DNA of 64,000 bases from Sinorhizobium sp. B11 (GCA_039725955.1 CP091033.1:186001-250000); one strand, 5' to 3'; counted from the first letter of the stretch, positions 35,752 to 44,586 are shown. Made by a program: numbers and translations. The notes: generated by a model from the letters alone, not told the origin.

Positions 35752-36564
35752 TCAGAGCCCGGCGTCTTTCCACAGGGCATGGAAATGATGAATCGGTCCA
35801 TGGCCAGAGCCGACCGCCAGCTCGCCCGCGGCAGCGACTGCTTGCGCAAGATAGGTTTTCGCAGTCGAAACAGCCGCTTGCGGCGAAGCACCCTTTGCGA
35901 GCTCGGCGGCGAGTGCGCTGGAAAGTGTGCAGCCGGTCCCGTGTGTATTCTTCGTGGGGACGCGTTTCGCCTCGAACCAATGCCGGCCGGAGTCGGTTGC
36001 CAATATGTCGGGACTTTCATTGCTCTCGAGATGACCGCCCTTGACCAACACAGCGGCAGGGCCGAGCGCTCGCAGGCGCTCGGCTTGCGAGGCCATCTGC
36101 TCGCGGCTTTCGGCAACCTCTTCGTGCAGCAGCGCTGCGGCTTCCGGCAGGTTGGGGGTGAGCAGCGTCGCAAGCGGCAGCAGATGCTTCGTCAGCGCAT
36201 CGACAGCCCGCGGGTCGAGGAGTGCCGCTCCGCCCTTGGCGATCATGACAGGATCGACGACGATGGGAATCCCGCGATGAGGCGCCAGCGCCTCGGCAAC
36301 GGCTTCGGCAATGCCGGCATTGGCAATCATGCCGATCTTGACCGCATCGACGCGCACATCGGCAAAGACCGCCTTGATCTGCTGGGCGACGAAGAGGGGC
36401 GGGACAAGATGCACGCCCGTCACCCCTTGCGTATTCTGCGCCGTCAGGGCCGTCAGCGCCGCCATGCCATAGACGCCGCGAGCAGAGAAAGCCTTGAGAT
36501 CGGCCTGGATGCCGGCGCCACCGGATGGATCGGAGCCGGCGATAGACAGGACGTTGCGGATCAT
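35752..36564 (-). CDS. thiD: Hydroxymethylpyrimidine/phosphomethylpyrimidine kinase
   Basis: ThiD, 270 residues, phosphorylates 4-amino-5-hydroxymethyl-2-methylpyrimidine twice to the diphosphate used in thiamine assembly. Ribokinase-fold motifs are clear: SIAGSDPSGGAGIQADLK at the N-terminus, DPVMIAKGG near residue 105 and the C-terminal anion-hole motif NTHGTGCTLSSA. It overlaps thiE by 4 bases and is the last gene of a three-gene salvage operon ended by an intrinsic terminator. Cytoplasmic. Confidence 0.96.
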   Translation of the reverse strand: MIRNVLSIAGSDPSGGAGIQADLKAFSARGVYGMAALTALTAQNTQGVTGVHLVPPLFVAQQIKAVFADVRVDAVKIGMIANAGIAEAVAEALAPHRGIPIVVDPVMIAKGGAALLDPRAVDALTKHLLPLATLLTPNLPEAAALLHEEVAESREQMASQAERLRALGPAAVLVKGGHLESNESPDILATDSGRHWFEAKRVPTKNTHGTGCTLSSALAAELAKGASPQAAVSTAKTYLAQAVAAAGELAVGSGHGPIHHFHALWKDAGL

Positions 36565-37196
36565 CGGCGGACCTTTCGGATTTCCTCGGAGATGCGGATC
36601 GTCGCTGCCTGAGGATCCGGGGTGCCGCAGATCGCCGAGACGACAGCAAGCCCATCGGCTCCGGCCGCGAAGACGGAAGTGACATGCTCGCTCTTCAAGC
36701 CGCCGATTGCAACCGTCGGAACGGGGGCGGTTTTCACCAGTCTCGCCAACCCGTCAAAGCCGATCGGCTGCTTGTGGTCTGCCTTGGTGGGTGTCGCAAA
36801 GATTGGGCCGATGCCGGCATAGTCGACGATAGCGGGATCGATGGCCGCTGCCAGCGCTTCGCTCTCGGCTGACAGACCAAGGATCATGTCCGGGCCGATC
36901 ATCGCCCGGGCGACGGCTGGCCCCATATCATCCTGGCCGATATGCAGCCCGTCGGCGCCGATCGCGATGGCTGCCTCGACGTCGTCGTTGATGACGAGCA
37001 AAGCGCCGGTATCCTTCAGGATCTCCTTCAGCGCCAGACCGGTCTCGATCATCCTTGCCGTCCCGCCATGCTTGTCACGAAGCTGCACCATCGTGGCGCC
37101 GCCGGCAACGGCAAGCCGCGCCGTCTCGACCATTCCGATATCGGCGCAGAGATCGGGATCGAGGACCAGATAGAGGGAAAGATCGAAGCGTTTCAT
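36561..37196 (-). CDS. thiE: Thiamine-phosphate synthase
   Basis: ThiE, 211 residues, joins the pyrimidine diphosphate from ThiD with the thiazole phosphate from ThiM to make thiamine monophosphate. Family features: VQLRDKHG near residue 38, INDDVEAAIAIGADGLHIGQDD (substrate/Mg site) around 75, GIGPIFATPTKADH at 128 and VAIGGL near 163. It overlaps thiM and thiD by 4 bases each, so all three are translationally coupled under the upstream TPP riboswitch. Confidence 0.96.
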   Translation of the reverse strand: MKRFDLSLYLVLDPDLCADIGMVETARLAVAGGATMVQLRDKHGGTARMIETGLALKEILKDTGALLVINDDVEAAIAIGADGLHIGQDDMGPAVARAMIGPDMILGLSAESEALAAAIDPAIVDYAGIGPIFATPTKADHKQPIGFDGLARLVKTAPVPTVAIGGLKSEHVTSVFAAGADGLAVVSAICGTPDPQAATIRISEEIRKVRR

Positions 37197-37993
37197 GTGG
37201 CGTTGATCCTCACTTTTGCATCGAGCTTTGCTCCATCGAGCGCGGCGAGCTGATCGAGGAAGCGCCAGGAGAAGGAGCCGGGGCCGGCAGCATCCTTGGC
37301 CGCCTCTTCGCCGGCAACCGCGAAGGTAGAAAGTGCTGCGACAGCGGCTGCGAAAGGATCGGCGGGAATGGTGGCGGCAAAGGCGCCGGTCAGGCAGGTG
37401 AGCGAACAGCCGAGCGCAGTCACCTGCGGCATCAACGGCGAGCCGCCTTCAATGCGCAGCGCCTGCGCACCATCCGTCACGAAATCCACCACACCGGTGA
37501 CGGCGACGACCGCTCCATGCCGTTCGGCAAGCAGCCGCGCGGACGCTTCTGCCTGCTCAACCGGGTCGCGGCTGTCGACGCCTTGGCCGCGGCTCTCGCC
37601 ACCGGCAAGCGCGATGATTTCAGAAGCATTGCCGCGGATGATCGTCGGGCGAAGCGCCAGCAGATCGGAAACCGTCTTGCGGCGGAAGGACGTCGCATAA
37701 TGGGCAACCGGATCAAGGACCCAAGGTTTGCCGCTCGCGTTTGCAGCCTTTGCCGCAGCATGCATGCCGTCGATCCACTGGGTGGAGAGCGTGCCGATAT
37801 TAACGGTCAAAGCGCCGGCGATTGCGGCAAACTCTCCGGCTTCTTCGGCGGCGTGGACCATGGCAGGCGATGCACCCGCCGCAAGGACCACATTGGCGGC
37901 GATGTTCATGGCCACGTAATTGGTGATGCACTGCACGAGCGGTGGCTTCGCCCGCATCGCCGTCAACAGTGCTCCGGGTGTCTTGTTCTCCAT
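37193..37993 (-). CDS. thiM: Hydroxyethylthiazole kinase
   Basis: ThiM, 266 residues, phosphorylates salvaged 4-methyl-5-(2-hydroxyethyl)thiazole. It has the PLVQCITNYVAMN motif at residue about 20, NIGTLS near 65, WVLDPVAHYA near 90, GNASEIIAL, and the C-terminal GCSLTCLTGAFAA nucleotide-binding region. The ATG at 37993 has an AAAGGGG site; the in-frame upstream start at 38032 would encroach on the riboswitch region and is rejected. As first gene of thiMED it marks a salvage, not de novo, route; thiC and thiG are absent from the window. Confidence 0.95.
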   Translation of the reverse strand: MENKTPGALLTAMRAKPPLVQCITNYVAMNIAANVVLAAGASPAMVHAAEEAGEFAAIAGALTVNIGTLSTQWIDGMHAAAKAANASGKPWVLDPVAHYATSFRRKTVSDLLALRPTIIRGNASEIIALAGGESRGQGVDSRDPVEQAEASARLLAERHGAVVAVTGVVDFVTDGAQALRIEGGSPLMPQVTALGCSLTCLTGAFAATIPADPFAAAVAALSTFAVAGEEAAKDAAGPGSFSWRFLDQLAALDGAKLDAKVRINAT

Positions 37994-38057
37994 AGTACCC
38001 CTTTCAGGCGGGGCAGGCGCGGGAACGATCATGCGATGAAGCAGATGGCGACCCGAG

Positions 38058-38140
38058 CGACTCCCTCCGCCGGCATTATCCGGTTCAGGTTCGAAGGGTG
38101 CTTCTCAGCCCGCTTTCGCAAACGGGCGCCCCTGTCTCTC
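38058..38140 (-). ncRNA. TPP riboswitch (THI element)
   Basis: On the minus strand the conserved THI-box elements appear in order: GGGGCGCC near 38125-38132, CTGAGA at 38103-38108, ACCCTTCGAACCTGA across 38085-38099 and GGATAATGCCGGCGGAGGGA across 38062-38081. This is the thiamine pyrophosphate aptamer. It lies about 65 bases before the thiM ATG, so thiamine pyrophosphate would shut off thiMED, probably by sequestering the ribosome site, the usual mode in Proteobacteria. Confidence 0.96.
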
Positions 38141-38221
38141 AACAGCACTCTTTCTTGCAGAGAATGGCGTCGCTGTCATCGGCAAAATGACGATTTTGAG
38201 ACTGAGGTTTTGCCAATGCGT

Positions 38222-38248
38222 ACCACGGGCCGCCTGAGCGCCCGTGGT
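38222..38248 (-). terminator. Hairpin downstream of the aldehyde dehydrogenase gene
   Basis: ACCACGGGC (38222-38230) and GCCCGTGGT (38240-38248) form a perfect 9-bp stem with a 9-base loop, 44 bases after the dehydrogenase stop and ahead of the riboswitch. No T-tract follows on the minus strand; it may separate the two transcripts only partly. Confidence 0.5.
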
Positions 38249-38291
38249 GCAATTTTCAGATGCCGGTTTAAGGTCCGGCTGCTCTACTCGA

Positions 38292-39815
38292 TCAACGCAG
38301 CGGCGCTGGAAGCAGGGTGGTCGTAAAGTCCTGATACGAAACCGGACGCAGGAACCTGTAGATGGCGAGCGTCCCGACGGAGGTCGATCTGCCATCGGCC
38401 GTTGCCGGGTAGGGGCCGCCGTGCACCATGGCGGGCGATACTTCCACGCCGGTTCCGAAGCCGTTCACGAGCAGGCGTCCGGCAAGCATTTCCAGCTTTG
38501 GAACGAGGCGCTTGGCGTCCTGTTCGTCTTCGCTCGTAATGTGCAGGGCAACGGTCAGCTGGCCTTCGAGGCCGTCGAGGACGCGCTCGAGTTCGGCGAG
38601 ATCACGGCAGCGCACGATAAGGCCGGCTGCTCCGAAGACCTCGTCCTGCAGCTCGTGATGCGCAAGGAATGCTGCAGCCGTCGTCTCGAAGAGAGCGGCC
38701 GTGCCTTCGAATTCGCTGCCGGGCTTGCCATTGGCAACGAGCCTGACTTCGGGATGTTTTTCCAGCCGGGCAACGCCATCGCAGAACGCCTTGGCGATGG
38801 AACCTGTCAGCATCGTCTGGGCGCCGACATCGGGCAGAAGCTCCCGCGCCTTGGCAATGAAAGTGTCCAGGCCTTCGCTGTCGACGGCGAGAATGAGGCC
38901 GGGATTGGTGCAGAACTGCCCGGCACCGAGGACAAGCGAGCCTACGAAAGCCGTTGCGATCTCCGCCGCGCGGGTTTTCAGCGCGTTGGGGAAGAAGATG
39001 ACCGGGTTGATGCTGCTCATTTCGGCATAGACCGGGATCGGCTGCTTGCGCTCGGAAGAGATCTTCATCAGCGCAGTGCCGCCGCGGCGCGAGCCCGTGA
39101 AGCCGACGGCGCGGATTCTGGCATCGGCCACCAGTTTCTGACCGACTTCGAAGCCGGTATCGAAGAGGAGCGCAAACGTGCCGGCATGCAGACCAGCCTT
39201 GGCAACGGCGCGCTGAACGGCGCGGCCGACCAGTTCCGATGTGCCCGGGTGAGCGGAATGCGCCTTGACGACGACCGGGCATCCCGCTGCGAGCGCAGAT
39301 GCCGTGTCACCGCCGGCGACGGAGAAGGCGAGCGGAAAGTTCGATGCGCCGAAAACCGCGACGGGCCCCAGGGGAACGTTACGCAGGCGCAGGTCAGGCT
39401 TCGGAACCGGCTTGCGGGAGGGATCCGCGCCGTCGAAGCGAAGCTCCTGGAAGCGGCCTTCGCGCACCTCTTTCGCAAATAGTCGAAGCTGTCCCATCGT
39501 GCGAGCGCGCTCGCCCTCGAGACGTCCACGCGGAAGTCCGGTTTCCGCCATTGCCCGCACGATCAGCTCGTCGCCGATGGCCTCGATCTCGCTGGCGATG
39601 GTTTCAAGAAAGGCAGCCCGTGTTTCGAGATCGGTTTCCCGGTAGGAAGCGAAGGCCTCCCATGCAAGCCTGGTCGCCTCTTCGACGTCTTCGGCGGAGG
39701 CGCCACCGAAAGAGACGGGCAGCGCCGTCCCCGTGGCTGCTTCGACACCGTAGAGCTCGCCGCGCGTGCCGCGCTTCTCCGATCCCGCGACGAGCAGGCT
39801 TCCATTGATAGTCAT
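38292..39815 (-). CDS. Aldehyde dehydrogenase, 2-ketoglutarate semialdehyde dehydrogenase type
   Basis: NAD(P)-dependent aldehyde dehydrogenase of 507 residues. The catalytic cysteine is Cys302 in [40 protein letters not shown] and [14 protein letters not shown] are typical of the ketoglutarate-semialdehyde dehydrogenase group, the last step of non-phosphorylating L-arabinose, D-xylose, glucarate/galactarate and hydroxyproline breakdown. AAGGAA precedes the ATG at 39815; an upstream in-frame start at 39899 is not supported. No pathway partner is adjacent, but a sugar-acid dehydratase and a DapA-family lyase occur elsewhere in the window. It feeds 2-oxoglutarate to the TCA cycle. Confidence 0.87.
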   Translation of the reverse strand: MTINGSLLVAGSEKRGTRGELYGVEAATGTALPVSFGGASAEDVEEATRLAWEAFASYRETDLETRAAFLETIASEIEAIGDELIVRAMAETGLPRGRLEGERARTMGQLRLFAKEVREGRFQELRFDGADPSRKPVPKPDLRLRNVPLGPVAVFGASNFPLAFSVAGGDTASALAAGCPVVVKAHSAHPGTSELVGRAVQRAVAKAGLHAGTFALLFDTGFEVGQKLVADARIRAVGFTGSRRGGTALMKISSERKQPIPVYAEMSSINPVIFFPNALKTRAAEIATAFVGSLVLGAGQFCTNPGLILAVDSEGLDTFIAKARELLPDVGAQTMLTGSIAKAFCDGVARLEKHPEVRLVANGKPGSEFEGTAALFETTAAAFLAHHELQDEVFGAAGLIVRCRDLAELERVLDGLEGQLTVALHITSEDEQDAKRLVPKLEMLAGRLLVNGFGTGVEVSPAMVHGGPYPATADGRSTSVGTLAIYRFLRPVSYQDFTTTLLPAPLR

Positions 39816-40037
39816 GACGGATTTCCTTTCAAACAGATTCGAGCGACGTATATAGGCGTTCGTCTTCTCAATTTCACGACATCTTTCCCGATATCGCATC
39901 GAAGATGGAGATCTCCGGCAGAGACTTGGTCGCGTCTCGACAAGGGCTGGGCGCGAGCTTGCGGAAAAGCAATCGTATGCCGAAATGCCGCCCCTTTTTT
40001 ACGCTCATTCTCGCTCGGGATTAATCGAGGGGGCTCC

Positions 40038-41915
40038 ATGAAATACGCATCCGTTGTCTGTGCGGCACTTACCGCAGTACTGCTCTCCACAACCGCATTT
40101 GCACAAACCGGGACGATCAAGTCGATCCGGCTGTCGTCAGGCGGCGTTGCCGAATATGTGCGCAATCTTGATGTCGGAGAGGACGGCAATGCTGTCATCG
40201 ACGTGCCGACCGATCAGATGGATGACTTTCTCAAGACCCTCGTCGTATCGGGGCCCGCGCCCGTAAAGGGCCTTTCGACCACCGGCCCAGACATGGTGGA
40301 CGAAACATTCAAGGTGCTCCCGATCAAGCCGCAGGATCTGGATTCGGCGGCGGGTGTGTTACGGTCTCTCAGAGGAGCGCCTGTCTCTGCGAACGGAGTG
40401 AAGGGCCGCATCGTCGGAGTAGAGCCTGCGAGCGAGAAGCAACGCGCACGGCTGATCGTGATGCTGGACAGCGGTGCCTTTGACGTTGCCGAGATCGGTG
40501 GCGCTATGGCCTACAAGCTCGACGATCCCAAAGACGCCGAGATGATTTCCCGAGCCGCAGAACTGTTGTCGAGTGACGGCGTGCAGGGAAGCCGGGCCGT
40601 CACCATCGCGCTCGAAGGCAAGGCGTCGGCGGCCGTAGATATCTCCTATGTCGTGGCAGCCCCGCTCTGGAAGCCGTCCTACAGGATCATTGTTGACGCC
40701 AAGGGCAAAGCGCGGTTGCAAGCCTGGGCAGTCCTTGAGAATGCGTCCGGCGAGGATTGGCACGGGGTTTCCATTTCTCTGACGTCCGGCAAGCCCGTGA
40801 CGCTTCGCCAGAGACTGTATGCCAGAGCATGGCCATCACGCCCGGAAGTGGATTTCGCCTATCTGGACCTTGGAGGCGCCAAACGTAGCAAGTTTGGAGG
40901 CGCGCTGGCGAACAAGCCGCTGGCCGAGGCTCCTGCTCCAGTTGAGGCTGCTCCAGCCGCTACCATCGGTGCGACTGCCGACGAGGGCGACGTGGTCGCA
41001 AACTTCGATCTTCCCGGCGTATACGACCTGAAGAACGGTGAGACGATTTCCGTGCCGATCTTGGATCGCGAGATCAAGGCAGAGTTCGTCGCTCTCTATC
41101 GCGATGGTGCGCAACATCCGGATGCAGCCCTCGTGCTCACCAACGACACGGGGACTTCGCTACCGCCGGCGGTGGCGGCAGTCTATGACGACAAAGGGCG
41201 TTATGTCGGCGACGCACGCATAGGCAATGTGAAGCCGGGCGGCGTGGAAAAGGCGACGTTTGCCGCCGATCAGAAGATCGAGCAGGAAGTGGCAAGCGCC
41301 ATATCCAGTTCTTTTCGAACTGTCATCGTAAAGGACGGTTATCTCGAGGCCACACTGGAGCGACGGCTGCGAAAGACCTTCTCCGTCTGGGGCGCTGATG
41401 CCGACAGGACGTTTGTCGCGGAAGACCCGGGCATGGCAGGATGGGAACTGGTTAAGTCCGGAGGCGTGGAAGAGACACCGCAAGGTGCGCGGGCAACTAT
41501 GATCGTCCCCGCGGGCAAGAAGGTTTCGACGACCATCGAATGGCGCATGGCCGAGAGCGAGACGCAGGCGATTGCCGATATCGATGACACTGTGATCCTG
41601 CAATGGCTCGATGAAGGGCCGTCTCCGGAAATCGCCTCGAAACTTCAGGGCCTTGTGACGGCAAGGAAGGCACAAAAGGAAGCGGAGAGGGACCTGGCTA
41701 CGGTCATGCAGGCAATTGAAGACGCAACGTCAGAATCCTCACGGATTTCAGGCTTGCTTTCCTCTGTCGGCGACACACCGCTCAAGCAGCAGTTCCTTCA
41801 GGATCTGACGGAACAGGAGAAGTCGATCAAGGCATTGCGGGCGCAACGGGACGAGGCGCGAGATCGGCTTGAAAAGCTTCGCAAGGAGCTCGGGGAAGCA
41901 ATAGCTCGTCTCTAG
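40038..41915 (+). CDS. Secreted DUF4139-domain protein with C-terminal coiled coil
   Basis: Conserved protein of unknown function, 625 residues. A Sec signal peptide is cleaved after AFA (residue 22). The middle carries the DUF4139 fold, recognisable from LENASGEDWHGVSISLTSGKP near residue 235 and the later VILQW-type beta segments. The last 80 residues or so (about 545-625) are charged and heptad-rich, predicting a coiled coil. A proline/alanine-rich linker lies near residue 300. Relatives in animals and bacteria are often called mucoidy-inhibitor-like proteins, but no activity is established for the bacterial form. It is monocistronic, with weak GGGGGC before the ATG. Probably periplasmic or surface-associated. 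Confidence 0.8.
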   Translation: MKYASVVCAALTAVLLSTTAFAQTGTIKSIRLSSGGVAEYVRNLDVGEDGNAVIDVPTDQMDDFLKTLVVSGPAPVKGLSTTGPDMVDETFKVLPIKPQDLDSAAGVLRSLRGAPVSANGVKGRIVGVEPASEKQRARLIVMLDSGAFDVAEIGGAMAYKLDDPKDAEMISRAAELLSSDGVQGSRAVTIALEGKASAAVDISYVVAAPLWKPSYRIIVDAKGKARLQAWAVLENASGEDWHGVSISLTSGKPVTLRQRLYARAWPSRPEVDFAYLDLGGAKRSKFGGALANKPLAEAPAPVEAAPAATIGATADEGDVVANFDLPGVYDLKNGETISVPILDREIKAEFVALYRDGAQHPDAALVLTNDTGTSLPPAVAAVYDDKGRYVGDARIGNVKPGGVEKATFAADQKIEQEVASAISSSFRTVIVKDGYLEATLERRLRKTFSVWGADADRTFVAEDPGMAGWELVKSGGVEETPQGARATMIVPAGKKVSTTIEWRMAESETQAIADIDDTVILQWLDEGPSPEIASKLQGLVTARKAQKEAERDLATVMQAIEDATSESSRISGLLSSVGDTPLKQQFLQDLTEQEKSIKALRAQRDEARDRLEKLRKELGEAIARL

Positions 41916-41996
41916 CTTGGCTGAGGACGAGTTGGGCGCCAATTCCTGCTGCCGCCGACGGCACTATCGGCGTCGGTGAAGCATCGCTTGCGGATC

Positions 41997-42431
41997 TCAG
42001 ACCTCGACTTTGCCGTTTTCTTCACCGTCCCAATATTGGATCGAACGTGCCGCAACCTTGATCAAGGCAAGCCCAGGCGTCTGGGTGCCCTCGGGAAACC
42101 ATCGTTCCAGTCCCTTGACCCAGTGTTGCTCGAATTCCGAGACGTCCTCAATGAGCGAAGCGTTACCATCGATCGCGATGAATATGCCCGGTTTGCCAAG
42201 CAGATGCGGTGGCGCAGTGAAGGTCAGCTGCACCGCGTTGTCTTTCCGAATGTCGGATATCTTGCGCGTATCCGCATAGGAAAAGAACCAGGAATCTCCG
42301 TCATATTCGACGTCGCCATTGTTGCTCATCGGCCGAGTGCTGATCCGGTTCGAGGCTCCACGTGTCGAAAACATGCAGAAATCCAGCTTCTTCAGATGCT
42401 TCGACAGCTCTTCTTTTGTCATTGATGCCAT
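41997..42431 (-). CDS. PNPOx-like split-barrel flavin-binding stress protein
   Basis: Small protein (144 residues) of the pyridoxamine-5'-phosphate-oxidase-like split barrel family, of the general-stress-protein-26 kind. Typical are STRPMSNNGDVEYDGDSWFFSYADTRKI-like strands near residues 32-60, VQLTF, and IDGNASLIED. It likely binds FMN, F420 or haem; a true PdxH function is unlikely because of short length. TTGGAGAA precedes the ATG at 42431; the upstream start at 42515 is unsupported. It converges with the DUF4139 gene; CCGACG/CGTCGG (41955-41976) between them could form a weak hairpin. Confidence 0.8.
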   Translation of the reverse strand: MASMTKEELSKHLKKLDFCMFSTRGASNRISTRPMSNNGDVEYDGDSWFFSYADTRKISDIRKDNAVQLTFTAPPHLLGKPGIFIAIDGNASLIEDVSEFEQHWVKGLERWFPEGTQTPGLALIKVAARSIQYWDGEENGKVEV

Positions 42432-42640
42432 GGTGGTTCTCCAATCCAGGTGAAAACAACCGGCGATGATCGAAGTTCCATGGAATATGCGGCCCGCTTG
42501 AACGCCTGATGCCATGGGTCTGTACGGCGCCTCTGGCGCCGATACACCGAGTAAGACAGCGGATTCATCGGATCCAGGAAAACTAAGCTTGCTCGCGGAG
42601 GCGAGGCCTTGGAGCCAGCATCGCGAAATACTCGCCTTAC

Positions 42641-43093
42641 TTAATCGGGCTGCACAGGCCTGATCGTATCAACCGAGATTTCGCCTTCAATCACGCCTCG
42701 TACGACATCCGTGCGATTCCGATCGATCTCGACGACTGTGTAAAGCTTGTCGTCGCGAAATGCGCTCGCATGTGTCGTGGTGACATCGTCAGCGGGCGCC
42801 GCGTCGACCTCCATGAAGTCGAGCTCGCGCCCGGCCGCCACGATCCGGGCATCACCCGCCGTTCTCGCTGCGACCACCACGACGCCGTGGCCCGGCGAAT
42901 TTTCCCATCTCGGATCATCTGCCGCCGCGGTCGGTTCAAGTCGATAGATACCAAGGGGCTCGCCTGCCGGGAGGGTTGAACTTTCCGCCGCCGCGTCCGC
43001 GATCTGCGCCTTGCTTTCGACCGAACGCCCAAACGTGTTCGGATTTGTGGCGTTGTTGATCTCGTCGTTTCCTGTTCGTGACACGTTAGACAT
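42641..43093 (-). CDS. Conserved hypothetical protein, rhizobial type
   Basis: Protein of 150 residues that I cannot assign to a known family. The first 45 residues are polar and probably disordered (NDEINNATNPNTFGRS). The rest looks like a small alpha/beta domain with several short strands (GIYRLEP, GVVVVAARTAGDARIVAAG, FMEVDAAP, LYTVVEIDR). No signal peptide or membrane segment. A strong GGAGGA site lies 5-6 bases before the ATG at 43093, and codon use matches neighbours, so I consider it a real gene. It stands alone between the PNPOx-like gene (209-base gap, 42432-42640, nothing seen) and a 445-base intergenic region. Confidence 0.65.
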   Translation of the reverse strand: MSNVSRTGNDEINNATNPNTFGRSVESKAQIADAAAESSTLPAGEPLGIYRLEPTAAADDPRWENSPGHGVVVVAARTAGDARIVAAGRELDFMEVDAAPADDVTTTHASAFRDDKLYTVVEIDRNRTDVVRGVIEGEISVDTIRPVQPD

Positions 43094-43317
43094 GTCGTCC
43101 TCCATCCGTTGCGAACATAACGATGGTGCGATCCGACTGTTCCTCGATTTACGAAAGGAACTTGTGCCGTCACGAGTTTCTCATTTCATGATCGACCGAC
43201 AGGCGGACCAATTTGCAAAAACTGGCGGCTGTAGGTTTCACCAGGAGAGTGATTTGTTTCGGGGGCTCATCGGGCCTGCGTGGGCTCCGATGCGATGAGC
43301 TGTTCAGCTGGGCGAGT

Positions 43318-43356
43318 ATGGGATGGCTGCGGATCCGCAATGCACAGCCATCCCAT
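43318..43356. repeat. Perfect 12-bp inverted repeat with palindromic loop
   Basis: ATGGGATGGCTG (43318-43329) and CAGCCATCCCAT (43345-43356) pair perfectly around a 15-base loop that itself contains CGGATCCG (43330-43337). It stands about 225 bases from the nearest start and 180 from the nearest stop, with no T-tract. It may be part of a dispersed intergenic repeat. Confidence 0.55.
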
Positions 43357-43480
43357 TTGAGCAAGCGCTCCCTCGTCGAACGCTTGCAGCCGGCCCCCGC
43401 CAGTCACCGAAATGTTAGCAACGCCTAAAGCGTCCCCGCTAGTGCGTGAATGCAACACTTCATGAAAGGTTTCCGGCGAA

Positions 43481-43501
43481 GTGACGGCGGACCACCGTCA
43501 C
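43481..43501 (-). terminator. Possible terminator after the ugp operon
   Basis: GTGACGG (43481-43487) and CCGTCAC (43495-43501) form a 7-bp stem with a 7-base loop, 37 bases past the stop of the last ugp-linked gene. On the minus strand only TTCG follows, so termination would be weak. Confidence 0.4.
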
Positions 43502-43538
43502 CATTGATCGGCTAGTGGACTCTTTCGCCTCCGGCGGC

Positions 43539-44582
43539 TCAGAGCGCGGAAAAATGCGCCTTGATCAGTTCGTGATCGGAGATCGCTGCTCCGTCTGCGT
43601 CGACGGCAGCAACAGTCACGGCGTCGCTTGCCGAAAGGCCGCGGGTAAACAGCCAGTCGAGGCGAGCAAAAGGAGGCTGTGGCGTTCCGTCGGGGCGCGT
43701 GCGCTGTGTGACCGTGAAGTCGTTGGCAGTCTCCCAATTGTAGCCGGCCTCCGCGAGGAGACCGAAAAGCGGTTCGTGCGCTTCGGGTTCACGCGACCCC
43801 TCGGGAAGGATATTGGTGTTGAAATCGCCACCCAAAACCACGGGTAAGCCATCGGCGAGCTTTTCAACGGCGGCGATCAGCCTCTTTGTCTGCATTGCCC
43901 GATCCGCAATGTCGGTCTTGCTTTCCAGATGCACGCTGACTGCAATGATCGGCCCGAATGCGGTTTCGATTTTGGCCGCGATTGCCATGCGGCCACCGAT
44001 CCGACCCTGCCCGTCCTTTGCATCCGTCCACCACGTGCCACAGTCATCGAGATGGATCAATGCCGCATCAAGCAACGGCAAACGGGAGAGCAGCGCATTG
44101 CCGTGAAACCCGACGGCATTCGTCTCGCCCTTATGCCATTCGCGCTCACGGGAATCGCCGAGACCAAGTTCCACGAACTCCACGCCAAAAGCATAGGACA
44201 TGCCGAGATCGCGGGCGAGGTCGGCAACAGTGTGCCGGTTGCCGGCGCGCGCCATGCCGAGATCAGCCTCCGTGAGCAACAGGATATCGGCGACGCTCTG
44301 GCGGACGAGTTCCACCGAAGGCGCATGATATTTCAGCCGTTCGGCGTTCCAAGCGGCGACGACGAGACCGTTTCCGATGCTGGCTTCGCTGGCAGTCCGT
44401 ACGACTTCGATCGTCGAAAGCGCCGGCAGGGTCGCTGCAAGCCGGTCATGCTCGGCCTGTGTCAGTTCGGCAGAACGCGCCTCATCGAAGAACGTGGCTG
44501 GGGGTACGGCAAGCGCCTCTACGGCGGCCGCAACCAGGTTGCGGTCGCCGCTGGCGAGATCAAGAAAGCTCATCATCTGCAT
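43539..44582 (-). CDS. Endonuclease/exonuclease/phosphatase-family hydrolase linked to ugp
   Basis: Metal-dependent phosphohydrolase of 347 residues of the EEP superfamily. All core motifs are visible: WNAERLK (Asn and Glu) near residue 78, HGNALLSR near 160, VSVHLESKTD, LGGDFNTN near 250, LDWLF and the final catalytic SDHELIK near 336. It has an N-terminal helical extension of about 70 residues and no signal peptide, so it acts in the cytoplasm. It starts 4 bases after the ugpC stop, within the glycerol-3-phosphate/glycerophosphodiester importer operon, where a phosphodiesterase releasing glycerol-3-phosphate (as UgpQ does in enterobacteria) would fit. Substrate is inference. Confidence 0.83.
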   Translation of the reverse strand: MQMMSFLDLASGDRNLVAAAVEALAVPPATFFDEARSAELTQAEHDRLAATLPALSTIEVVRTASEASIGNGLVVAAWNAERLKYHAPSVELVRQSVADILLLTEADLGMARAGNRHTVADLARDLGMSYAFGVEFVELGLGDSREREWHKGETNAVGFHGNALLSRLPLLDAALIHLDDCGTWWTDAKDGQGRIGGRMAIAAKIETAFGPIIAVSVHLESKTDIADRAMQTKRLIAAVEKLADGLPVVLGGDFNTNILPEGSREPEAHEPLFGLLAEAGYNWETANDFTVTQRTRPDGTPQPPFARLDWLFTRGLSASDAVTVAAVDADGAAISDHELIKAHFSAL

Positions 44583-44586
44583 CAGC

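Larger units (their letters stand above)
43094..43538. other. Intergenic region with several hairpins, no gene seen
   Basis: No credible gene lies in these 445 bases. AGGAACTTGTG (about 43156) can pair with CACGAGTTTCT through a loop CCGT with two G-U pairs; a long perfect hairpin is at 43318-43356; and a shorter one at 43481-43501 lies next to the phosphatase stop. The density of hairpins resembles rhizobial intergenic mosaic-type elements, but no flanking target-site duplication is evident. Confidence 0.4.

Noticed and set aside
37994..38032. Upstream start for thiM at 38032
   Set aside because: It would lengthen the protein by 13 residues beyond its homologues and lacks a ribosome site; the ATG at 37993 has one.
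43094..43538. Insertion-sequence remnant suggested by inverted repeats
   Set aside because: No transposase fragment, no flanking duplication, and the repeats are hairpin arms 15 bases apart rather than element ends.
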